The translations under genes were made by a program, and so were the position numbers. This document shows positions 1-5,398 of a stretch of 5,398 bases of DNA, in pieces. Source of the stretch: Rhodospirillaceae bacterium. Its GTDB lineage: Bacteria; Pseudomonadota; Alphaproteobacteria; Rhodospirillales; Magnetospirillaceae. How positions within the stretch are numbered: position 1 is the first letter of the stretch; each line of letters opens with the position of its first letter. The DNA lies in NCBI GenBank assembly GCA_013349735.1, contig DUZC01000118.1, forward strand, positions 1 through 5,398, written 5' to 3'. The notes under the pieces were generated by a model. It searched no databases. It had not been told where the DNA came from and saw only the letters and a list, made by a program, of their open reading frames with translations.

Positions 1-5
1 AAACC

Positions 6-32
6 ACACTAGAAACAATTAGTTGCTAGTGT
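6..32. repeat. short inverted repeat overlapping the left end of the palindrome
   Basis: ACACTAG at 6-12 is the exact reverse complement of CTAGTGT at 26-32, separated by 13 bases that contain a weaker CAA/TTG pair. The 26-32 segment is also the outer end of the 75-bp palindrome. It could therefore pair with either 6-12 or 94-100. The 6-12 copy may be the right end of a second, neighbouring copy of the same element lying mostly outside the window. Confidence 0.4.
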
Positions 33-100
33 CCTGATCGATTCCGAAGTTCGATAATAGCCTGGATTGGGTCGCACGAACTTCGGAATCGGGACACTAG
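26..100. repeat. 75-bp imperfect palindrome, possible miniature inverted-repeat element
   Basis: The left arm (26-53) and right arm (77-100) are reverse complements over all 24 positions of the right arm. The only difference is a 4-base insertion (TGAT, 35-38) in the left arm. A 23-base AT-richer centre (54-76) separates the arms. The outer ends read CTAGTGTCC and GGACACTAG, so a TA dinucleotide sits just inside each end, as expected for elements that duplicate a TA target (the IS630/Tc1-mariner superfamily). It encodes no protein. Neither arm is followed by a T-run, so a plain intrinsic terminator is less likely. The palindrome is seen directly; the mobile-element reading is inference, and a structured RNA or protein-binding site is the alternative. 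Confidence 0.6.
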
Positions 101-136
101 AGCCTCACGCGTTCAATTTGAATCACTCTGTTGGCC

Positions 137-403
137 ATGGGGGGCGGCAGGGTGAACCAATTTGATCGCACGACGCTCTATCAGCACGCCAAGTTCATAG
201 AACGGGTTGAGCGCAAGGGCCGTTCCATCGCCAGGGGATCGGCGTCCTCACTGGATTGGTTGGCAACCGTCATGGACCGCTGGATAGACTCCCACATCGA
301 GTTTGTGGATAGAAAAATGGTAGCGTTGATACCTCCGGAGCTGTTCGACACCAGGCCACTGGAAGAAATGGCCGATGAAGTGGCCCAGATCGGGCACCTC
401 TGA
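137..403 (+). CDS. small hypothetical protein, possibly a truncated hemerythrin-like domain
   Basis: This 88-residue acidic/basic helical protein has no signal peptide or membrane segment. Residues 41-61 read as a helix ending in WIDSHIEFVDRK, with H53 and D58 in an H-x4-D arrangement. In bacteriohemerythrins a tryptophan-rich last helix carries an H-x4-D iron-ligand pair of this kind. H17, in an earlier helix (QHAKFIERVE), could match the second histidine of the usual H-x3-H pair. The first histidine of that pair is replaced (T13), and the N-terminal helices with the H and H-x3-E ligands are missing. A full domain is about 130 residues, so this would be roughly its C-terminal half and unlikely to bind a normal diiron site. 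A stop at 119-121 blocks extension upstream. The start is uncertain: ATG 137 has no clear Shine-Dalgarno sequence; GTG 152 follows a G-rich stretch and is a good alternative; TTG 131 is also open. The hemerythrin assignment is a low-confidence inference from motif spacing. Confidence 0.5.
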   Translation: MGGGRVNQFDRTTLYQHAKFIERVERKGRSIARGSASSLDWLATVMDRWIDSHIEFVDRKMVALIPPELFDTRPLEEMADEVAQIGHL

Positions 404-404
404 A

Positions 405-440
405 CATTGCAAATCTCATTGCAACCTTAAATCTGCAATG
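405..440. repeat. cluster of CATTGCAA repeats after the small gene
   Basis: CATTGCAA occurs twice in direct orientation (405-412 and 417-424). An inverted TGCAATG follows at 434-440, and AAATCT is repeated at 411-416 and 429-434. The cluster lies just after the stop codon of the small plus-strand gene and just before the shared terminator. The repeats are plain in the sequence; no function can be assigned. Local duplication or a decayed protein-binding site are both possible. Confidence 0.4.
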
Positions 441-452
441 AACTCTACAAAG

Positions 453-489
453 AAAAGCCCCGGAACCCATTGGATTCCGAGGCTTTTTT

Positions 490-490
<1 letters not shown>
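453..490 (-). terminator. intrinsic terminator of tRNA-Lys, probably bidirectional
   Basis: A 16-bp stem (453-468 with 472-487) closes on a 3-base loop (469-471). Read on the minus strand, every position pairs, two of them as G-U. The stem is followed by TTTTCTTT, ending tRNA transcription almost directly after the encoded CCA. Read on the plus strand the same two positions are C-A mismatches, but the stem is followed by seven T's (484-490). It can therefore also stop transcripts from the small gene ending at 403. The wobble pattern suggests that selection acted mainly on the minus-strand RNA. Confidence 0.85.
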
Positions 491-565
<75 letters not shown>

Positions 566-600
566 GCAAACAGACTGCGACCATGCCGCACGAGGCCGGC

Positions 601-629
601 TTTGTAGCAAAGGCCACCGCCTTTGTCGA
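601..629 (-). promoter_or_regulatory. candidate sigma70-type promoter for tRNA-Lys
   Basis: On the minus strand TCGACA (624-629) matches the -35 consensus TTGACA at five of six positions. A 17-base spacer separates it from TACAAA (601-606), which matches the -10 TATAAT at four of six. Initiation about 7 bases on would give a leader of roughly 30 nt before the mature tRNA 5' end at 565. The placement fits a tRNA promoter, but no experimental start site is known and the -10 is not strong. Confidence 0.45.
608..625 (-). other. hairpin between rodA and tRNA-Lys
   Basis: CAAAGGC (608-614) and GCCTTTG (619-625) form a perfect 7-bp stem with a 4-base loop, starting 14 bases after the rodA stop codon. 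No U-run follows it on the minus strand, so it is a poor intrinsic terminator. It could protect the 3' end of the rod operon mRNA or attenuate read-through. It also fills the spacer of the candidate tRNA promoter and touches its -35 element. Confidence 0.45.
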
Positions 630-639
630 ACGCTTTTTC

Positions 640-1797
640 CTAAACCTCATCGCCGGCGCCGCGCCGACCAATATGCACGTCGCGATGAATGTAAACACTG
701 AGAATCAAACCGAAACCGAACAAAAGAGTCAGCATTGCGGTGCCGCCATAGGAAATCAGCGGCAGCGGCACGCCGACCACCGGCACCAAGCCCATGACCA
801 TCGCAATATTGATAAAAACATAAAGAAAAAAGGTGCTGGTCAGGCCCAAACCAACCAACCGGCCAAACTGATTGCGGCAGCGCAGGCTCATGGCATAGCC
901 ATAGGCAAGGATCAAACCGTAAAGGCTCAAAAGAAAAACCCCACCGACCATGCCCCATTCTTCGGCCAGCATCGTGAAGATGAAGTCCGTCTGCTTTTCC
1001 GGCAAAAAATTCAAATGGCTTTGGGTTCCCAAAAGGAACCCTTTGCCAAACATCCCCCCAGAGCCCAGCGCAATTTTGGACTGAAGAATATGGTAACCGG
1101 CCCCTAAGGGATCATTTTCCGGATTAAGGAAAGTAATGATCCTTTGCCGCTGATATTCGCGCATGAACTGCCAGGCAATCGGCACAGCAGCACCCCCAGC
1201 GCCAAGAATAAGGGCAAATTTCCATAAACGGACCCCGGACAGAAAGAACATGGCGCCACCGGCCAGCGTCAACATCATGGCGGTACCAAGATCCGGCTGT
1301 TTAAGCACGAAGGCCACGGGGGTAAAAACGATCAGCAAAGGCGCAATCAGAAAGACCGGCCGTCCGACATCCTGATAGGTCGCCCCATGAAAATAGCGCG
1401 CCAAGGCCAAGACCAAGGTGATTTTCATGATTTCCGAGGGTTGCAATTGGATGAAGCCCAAGTCAATCCAACGCTGCGCCCCCATTCCCACCGAGCCACG
1501 GATCTCAACGGCTAAAAGCAGCACCAAGGCGACCACATAGAGCGTGTAAGACCATCGCATCCAGGCGCGGATATCGACCATCGCCACGGTCAGCATTACC
1601 GCCAGGCCAACCAGGAAACGCACCATCTGTCGCGAAGCCCAAGGATCAACATTGCCATTCGCGGCAGAATAAAGGGTCAGAAAACCGACCGAGCAAACCA
1701 CCGTCACCAGCAAAACAAAGGACCAGCTGACATGCCACAACTTCTCGCGCAGCGTCATTTCGGAACGGCTGAAACGAAAATGACGGGCGGACATCAT
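640..1797 (-). CDS. rodA: RodA, SEDS-family peptidoglycan glycosyltransferase
   Basis: RodA polymerises glycan strands from lipid II in the elongasome, working as a pair with PBP2 in the inner membrane. The 385-residue product has the usual family length and about ten hydrophobic membrane segments from residue 25 onward. SEDS landmarks appear in order: GAQRW (106-110), QPSE (119-122), KQPDLGTA (166-173), the loop LPEKQTDFIF with the presumed catalytic aspartate D271 followed by EE (279-280), and VGVPLPLISYGGT (341-353) near the end. This loop is of the RodA rather than the FtsW type. The start ATG shares its first base with the last base of the mrdA stop (TAATG), and a second ATG follows at once, so the first residues are MM. 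The Shine-Dalgarno match is weak, which suggests coupling to mrdA translation. A later ATG at residue 14 has no better ribosome site. The gene appears intact. Confidence 0.96.
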   Translation of the reverse strand: MMSARHFRFSRSEMTLREKLWHVSWSFVLLVTVVCSVGFLTLYSAANGNVDPWASRQMVRFLVGLAVMLTVAMVDIRAWMRWSYTLYVVALVLLLAVEIRGSVGMGAQRWIDLGFIQLQPSEIMKITLVLALARYFHGATYQDVGRPVFLIAPLLIVFTPVAFVLKQPDLGTAMMLTLAGGAMFFLSGVRLWKFALILGAGGAAVPIAWQFMREYQRQRIITFLNPENDPLGAGYHILQSKIALGSGGMFGKGFLLGTQSHLNFLPEKQTDFIFTMLAEEWGMVGGVFLLSLYGLILAYGYAMSLRCRNQFGRLVGLGLTSTFFLYVFINIAMVMGLVPVVGVPLPLISYGGTAMLTLLFGFGLILSVYIHRDVHIGRRGAGDEV

Positions 1798-3713
1798 TAT
1801 CCGTGCTCACAAGAATCATGACCGGTCTGGCCGCCAAGCGCGGAGCGGACACGGGGCGCCAGACCGGCCGTATGGGCTGGATAACGCTTTTGCACCTCAA
1901 CCAGAATGTCGCGGGCCATCGGCGCGGCCACGGCCGAGCCACCGCCACCATGTTCAACTGTGATACAACAGGCAAACCGGGGCTCGGCCTCGGGCGCATA
2001 GGCAACAAAAAGCGCGTGATCCCGCTCTTTCCAAGGCAGATCCTCGTTCTTTTTTACCCCGCTGTCGCGCTCTCTGACGGTAATGCGCCTGACCTGGGCC
2101 GAACCCGACTTGCCCGACATGGCAAAACTTTCATCCTTGACCCGGGCCCCATAGGCGGTTCCACCCTGTTCATTCACCACCGCGAACATGCCGCGCCGAA
2201 CCAAAGTCAAAGACTGACGGGATATACCCAGACTTGGCCAATTGGGTTCCGGCCTTGGCGTCGCATGGACACCTTCCACCATATCGCGAGCGAGATGGGG
2301 GGCCACGGCAAAGCCACCATTGGCCACTCTGGCGCACATCACCGCCAATTGTAGGGGCGTCGCCAGGACATAGCCCTGCCCGATGGCATTGATCAAGGTC
2401 TCGCCGGGATGCCAAGGCTGATTGAGCGTCGCCCGCTTCCACTCTTTATTTGGAATGCTACCCGGACGCTCGCCGGGCAGATCAAGCCCCATCGGCGAAC
2501 CAAGCCCAAAGCGTTTGGCCATTTCCGCGATCCGCTCAAAGCCGGTCCGCCGCGCGACTTCATAAAAATAGACGTCGCAGGAATGCTTGATGCCATTCAC
2601 CATATCCATCGAACCATGGCCCCCCTTCTTCCAGCAATGGAAGCTGATCGAGCCCAAATTCATTTGGCCTGGACAAAACACCCGCTGATCGGCCGTGACG
2701 GACCCGCTTTCCAGGGCGGCCAAGGCGGTCATCAGCTTAAAGGTGGAGCCCGGCGGATACTGACCGGCAATACTCTTATTGGTCAGAGGCGACCGCGGAT
2801 TGCTGGACAATTCTTTCCATTCATCGGCAGAAAGCCCCCGATTGAAAGCATTCGGATCGAAAGACGGGGTCGAAGCCATCACCAGCAAATCACCGGTATG
2901 AATATCCATCACAACGGCAGCGGCACTTTCCTGACCCAGACGTTGTGCGGCGAATTGTTGCAGATCGAGATCGATGGTCAGACTCAGATCCAACCCCGGT
3001 TCGCCGTCATCCCGCTTCAATTCGCGGATGGTCCGCCCCACCGCGTTAACCTCGACCTGGCTGGTTCCACCCTTGCCCCGGAGCGCCAGGTCATAGACCC
3101 GCTCGACTCCGGCCTTGCCGATACGAAAGCCCGGCAGTTCCAGCAAAGGGTCGGTTGATGACTGCAAATCAGGTTCCGATACCGCGGACACATAGCCAAG
3201 CAGATGCGCCCCCAATCCTTCCAAAGGATAGTTGCGGCTTTGGCCGACATCGATCATCACACCGGGAAGGTCGGGCGCATTGATTTCAATCCGCGAAACA
3301 TCCTGCCAGGAAAGGTTTTCGCGAACAGTAACCGGCACAAAACTGCGATGGCGTTCGGCATCCCGGGCAATTCGGGCGCGATCATGCTCATTGATAGGAA
3401 TAATGCCGGCAAGGGCATCAAGCGTGTCGTCCAAATCTTCGGTCTGCTCGGAGACGATCAGAACCCGATAATTCTGCTGATTGACCGCCATCGGCACGCC
3501 GTTGCGATCGAGAATACGACCGCGCGGTGGCGGCAACAGCCTTAGATTGATCCGGTTTTCTTCAGCCAGAACCGTATATTTGCTGGATTCAAGCACCTGC
3601 AAATAATACATCCGACCGATCAAGGCCGACATCAACGCTAATTTCCCACCACCCAACAGGAGCGCGCGACGCCCGACAACCTTACTGCGATCGCTGTCAT
3701 TGTTCATCGTCAT
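1797..3713 (-). CDS. mrdA: Penicillin-binding protein 2, elongasome transpeptidase
   Basis: PBP2 is the class B transpeptidase that cross-links side-wall peptidoglycan made by RodA. The 638-residue product has a short cytoplasmic tail and one membrane anchor (about 17-37). A PBP dimerisation (pedestal) domain follows, with RGRILDRNG at 64-72 and LGAHLLGYV near 168-175. The transpeptidase domain runs from about 245 to 605. Its catalytic motifs are complete: STFK (nucleophile S323, K326), SCD (378-380) and KSG (535-537); PBP2 proteins commonly carry KSG instead of KTG. C347, C360, H366 and C379 lie near the active site and could form a metal site. The chosen start, ATG at 3713, overlaps the mreD stop by four bases (ATGA). 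The frame stays open to 3851, but that would add 46 unfamiliar residues over mreD. ATG 3707 is an alternative. The start has no strong Shine-Dalgarno sequence, consistent with coupling. Confidence 0.96.
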   Translation of the reverse strand: MTMNNDSDRSKVVGRRALLLGGGKLALMSALIGRMYYLQVLESSKYTVLAEENRINLRLLPPPRGRILDRNGVPMAVNQQNYRVLIVSEQTEDLDDTLDALAGIIPINEHDRARIARDAERHRSFVPVTVRENLSWQDVSRIEINAPDLPGVMIDVGQSRNYPLEGLGAHLLGYVSAVSEPDLQSSTDPLLELPGFRIGKAGVERVYDLALRGKGGTSQVEVNAVGRTIRELKRDDGEPGLDLSLTIDLDLQQFAAQRLGQESAAAVVMDIHTGDLLVMASTPSFDPNAFNRGLSADEWKELSSNPRSPLTNKSIAGQYPPGSTFKLMTALAALESGSVTADQRVFCPGQMNLGSISFHCWKKGGHGSMDMVNGIKHSCDVYFYEVARRTGFERIAEMAKRFGLGSPMGLDLPGERPGSIPNKEWKRATLNQPWHPGETLINAIGQGYVLATPLQLAVMCARVANGGFAVAPHLARDMVEGVHATPRPEPNWPSLGISRQSLTLVRRGMFAVVNEQGGTAYGARVKDESFAMSGKSGSAQVRRITVRERDSGVKKNEDLPWKERDHALFVAYAPEAEPRFACCITVEHGGGGSAVAAPMARDILVEVQKRYPAHTAGLAPRVRSALGGQTGHDSCEHG

Positions 3714-4225
3714 GATGATTTCAGTAAAGCCAACTGCGCCCGGGCGAAAAGCCAACTGACCAGGGGATAAAAGGAAACCGTCATCAGCACTTCGAACAGC
3801 ACCGCACGCAAATCCAGAAAATGTCCAAAAATCATTGAAATCATTGACCATTGCAGAGCAATGGCCCCCGACCCGATGACCAGGAACCCTAACCAGCCCA
3901 CCATAAACGGCCGCCCGCTAAGAAGACGCCGCTGGGACAATGTCATCCCCTGGACCAACAGATAGACCAAAGACGAGACCCCCAAGGGACTGCCCATGAT
4001 GACGTCATTGACCAGCCCTAAGGCAAAGGCCACCGCCGGTGGCAATAAATCCGGCCGGCAAAAGGACCAATAATAGACGCTGATTATCGGCAAAAGCGGC
4101 GACACCGGGGCATAGCCTGGCAATCTGGCGGGCATGGCATCAAGTAAAATCAGGAGAAGGGTCAGGCCAACGGGAACAAACTGGCGGATGCCCTGATCCA
4201 TCCGCTGCAGAAGCGTCCCTTTCAC
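3710..4225 (-). CDS. mreD: MreD, rod-shape-determining membrane protein
   Basis: MreD is a small integral membrane protein that works with MreC to link cytoplasmic MreB filaments to the wall synthases. The product is 171 residues, the usual family length, with about five hydrophobic segments. The diagnostic core reads YYWSFCRPDLLPP (51-63) followed by ALGLVNDVIMGSPLG (68-82), the conserved loop and helix of the family. Its start is GTG at 4225, overlapping the mreC stop by four bases (GTGA), and it ends in a four-base overlap with mrdA. The gene is therefore locked between its neighbours for translational coupling. Sequence conservation outside the core is low, as is normal for MreD. Confidence 0.93.
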   Translation of the reverse strand: MKGTLLQRMDQGIRQFVPVGLTLLLILLDAMPARLPGYAPVSPLLPIISVYYWSFCRPDLLPPAVAFALGLVNDVIMGSPLGVSSLVYLLVQGMTLSQRRLLSGRPFMVGWLGFLVIGSGAIALQWSMISMIFGHFLDLRAVLFEVLMTVSFYPLVSWLFARAQLALLKSS

Positions 4226-5094
4226 CGCTCCCGCCCTTCCGCCGGCCCATCCGAAGGCAGCACCCCGGCGAGTCCGTAATCCACCACCGTCACATATTCT
4301 AACTGATGGCGATGGACAAAAGGCTCGACCCGAACGATGCCATCCTGCACCGACGAAATCACACCAATCGGCATCCCGGGCGGAAAGGCGCCGCCATGGC
4401 CGGAAGTCACCACGCGGTCGCCCGGCGCGGCATTGGTATTGGGCGAAAGATAATTCAAATGTGGCCGATCCGAATTATCGCCGGTCAGAATTGCCTTGGC
4501 CCGCGAATTCTCGATGATAACCGGAATATGGCTATTGATGTCCGTCAGCAGCAACACCCGGGCGGCCCGTTGGCCCACCTCGGCAATACGCCCCACCAAC
4601 ACTTCGCCGGCAATAACCGCCTGACCTTTACGGACCCCTTCGCGGACCCCGCTATTGATCAGCATGGAATGAACGAAGGCGCCGCCGGTATCCCCGATGA
4701 CCCGGGTCGTAATAAAAGACGGATCGGGATCGGGGACAAAATTTAGCTGCCCGCGCAAGGCCCGGTTTTCATTATCTAATTGCCGGGCCACCGTATGCCA
4801 GTGCAGAAGTGTGGCATTTTCCTCGTGCAATCGAACATTTTCAGCCCTGAGGGCCGCCAGGTCATGCACCCCTGACACGATGTCGGAGACAACCCCCGCC
4901 GGCCGCGACATCACGTCCAGGATAGGGGCCACAACATCGCCAACCGTCTCGCGCAGGCGCTCAACCAGAAGGGTATCCGCTTTGCCCAGCAACATAAGGG
5001 CAAAAGAGGCCATGACCAGAGACAGGAACGCAAAACGTTGCGCGAGAAGCTTCAGTGTCGCCAGTCGCCCTAGCGTTCCCGAATGCTGCTTCAC
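4222..5094 (-). CDS. mreC: MreC, rod-shape-determining periplasmic scaffold
   Basis: MreC spans the inner membrane once and forms a periplasmic scaffold that binds and activates PBP2 and connects to MreB through MreD. The 290-residue product shows a short basic N-terminus, a membrane segment at about 20-37, and a helical coiled-coil stretch rich in Leu, Glu and Asn at about 75-118. The paired beta-barrel domain follows (about 125-275). Family landmarks include the INSG(V)REG(V) segment at 146-154, VIIENS (192-197) and SGHGGAFPPGMPIG (231-244). The start codon is GTG at 5094, supported by an AGGGAG ribosome site 7 bases upstream. It follows mreB by 39 bp with no terminator between them, so the two share an operon. 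The short charged tail after 280 is variable in the family. Confidence 0.95.
   Translation of the reverse strand: MKQHSGTLGRLATLKLLAQRFAFLSLVMASFALMLLGKADTLLVERLRETVGDVVAPILDVMSRPAGVVSDIVSGVHDLAALRAENVRLHEENATLLHWHTVARQLDNENRALRGQLNFVPDPDPSFITTRVIGDTGGAFVHSMLINSGVREGVRKGQAVIAGEVLVGRIAEVGQRAARVLLLTDINSHIPVIIENSRAKAILTGDNSDRPHLNYLSPNTNAAPGDRVVTSGHGGAFPPGMPIGVISSVQDGIVRVEPFVHRHQLEYVTVVDYGLAGVLPSDGPAEGRER
4235..4240 (-). promoter_or_regulatory. ribosome binding site of mreD
   Basis: GGAAGG on the minus strand lies 9 bases before the GTG at 4225, within the last codons of mreC, and a second purine run GGGAG is closer. It supports the GTG as the mreD start even though the codon is not ATG. Confidence 0.6.
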
Positions 5095-5101
5095 CGCCGG
5101 T

Positions 5102-5107
5102 CTCCCT
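5102..5107 (-). promoter_or_regulatory. ribosome binding site of mreC
   Basis: AGGGAG on the minus strand lies 7 bases before GTG 5094 in the 39-bp mreB-mreC gap. It is the best Shine-Dalgarno match in the window and decides the non-ATG start of mreC. Confidence 0.75.
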
Positions 5108-5133
5108 GCCTAGCATTTCGATTGTGGTAAGAC

Positions 5134-5398
5134 TTAATACATACTGCTTAGGACATTTTTCAATTTCGGCATTTCTTCCAGCGCCCGGCCGGTGCCTAAA
5201 GCGACACAGGACAAGGGGTCATCGGCAATCGACACCGGCAGGCCCGTAGCATGCCTGAGGACAAAATCGAGATTGGAGAGCAGGGCGCCCCCGCCGGTCA
5301 GGACAATGCCCTTGTCGACGATATCGGCAGCCAGTTCGGGGGCCGTATGTTCAAGCGCCACCTTGACGGCCTCGATGATGGCTCCCACCGGTTCGGCC
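5134..5398 (-). CDS. mreB: MreB, actin-like shape protein (C-terminal part)
   Basis: MreB forms membrane-bound actin-like filaments that orient the elongasome around the cell. Only about the last 87 residues of an expected ~347 lie in the window; the frame stays open through the right edge (5398), so the gene is partial because of the window, not broken. The visible part starts within AEPVGAIIEAV. It carries the actin-superfamily adenosine motif GIVLTGGGALL, then TGLPVSIADDPLSCVALGTG, and ends in SSMY. This ending and spacing are typical of proteobacterial MreB. It is the first visible gene of the mreB-mreC-mreD-mrdA-rodA series; the operon promoter must lie beyond the window. Confidence 0.96.
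   Translation of the reverse strand, partial: AEPVGAIIEAVKVALEHTAPELAADIVDKGIVLTGGGALLSNLDFVLRHATGLPVSIADDPLSCVALGTGRALEEMPKLKNVLSSMY

Noticed and set aside
53..58. GATAAT inside the palindrome as a -10 element for the small gene
   Set aside because: No acceptable -35 lies at a normal distance, and the start codon would be about 80 bases away. The match is probably chance in an AT-rich loop.
40..123. Three GANTC sites (40-44, 86-90, 119-123) as a CcrM-controlled promoter
   Set aside because: Two of them belong to the palindrome arms and so are not independent. GANTC is short, and no promoter core accompanies them.
583..1107. Open frame of 174 codons on the plus strand starting before the rodA end
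   Set aside because: Its product is low-complexity, rich in Gln, His, Lys and Ala, and mirrors rodA codons. It also starts inside the tRNA leader region without a good ribosome site.
2409..3158. Open frame of 249 codons on the plus strand opposite mrdA
   Set aside because: It lies wholly antisense to a clearly conserved transpeptidase gene, has no recognisable domain, and is the kind of stop-free frame expected opposite moderately GC-rich coding DNA.
3714..3851. 46-residue N-terminal extension of PBP2
   Set aside because: The frame is open, but the extension would lie over mreD, matches nothing expected before the membrane anchor, and the ATG at 3713 gives a normal PBP2 length and a standard ATGA junction.
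4306..5113. Two overlapping plus-strand open frames opposite mreC
   Set aside because: Both are antisense to a well-supported mreC, overlap each other, and show no family features.
5095..5133. Promoter or terminator in the mreB-mreC gap
   Set aside because: The 39-bp gap shows a ribosome site only; no hairpin with a T-run and no convincing -35/-10 pair.

Overview
The window looks like an alphaproteobacterial chromosome, most likely from a Rhodospirillales-type organism. This rests on protein style and the mreB-mreC-mreD-mrdA-rodA order; I cannot name a genus. About 85% of it, from 640 to the right edge, is the rod-shape (elongasome) operon on the minus strand. It runs right to left: the 3' end of mreB (cut by the window edge), mreC, mreD, mrdA (PBP2) and rodA. 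The last four genes are joined by overlapping stop/start codons (GTGA, ATGA, TAATG), so they are probably translated in a coupled way. Together they encode the actin-like filament, its two membrane linkers, and the transpeptidase and SEDS glycosyltransferase that build side-wall peptidoglycan. All key catalytic motifs are intact.

Downstream of rodA, on the same strand, are a short hairpin, a plausible sigma70-type promoter, a tRNA-Lys(CTT) gene with encoded CCA, and a strong hairpin terminator. The terminator lies between the convergent tRNA and a small plus-strand gene and probably serves both.

The left 450 bases differ from the rest. They contain a 75-bp near-perfect palindrome that resembles a miniature inverted-repeat element, bounded by CTAG. 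It is followed by a small plus-strand gene of about 88 codons that resembles the C-terminal half of a hemerythrin domain (a guess from motif spacing), and then a cluster of short repeats. This is the only accessory-looking part of the window.

No wholly new system is evident. The points most worth checking are the palindromic element, the truncated hemerythrin-like frame next to it, the hairpin/promoter overlap at the rodA-tRNA junction, and a Cys-Cys-His-Cys set in PBP2 that matches the spacing of a zinc site reported in another PBP2.
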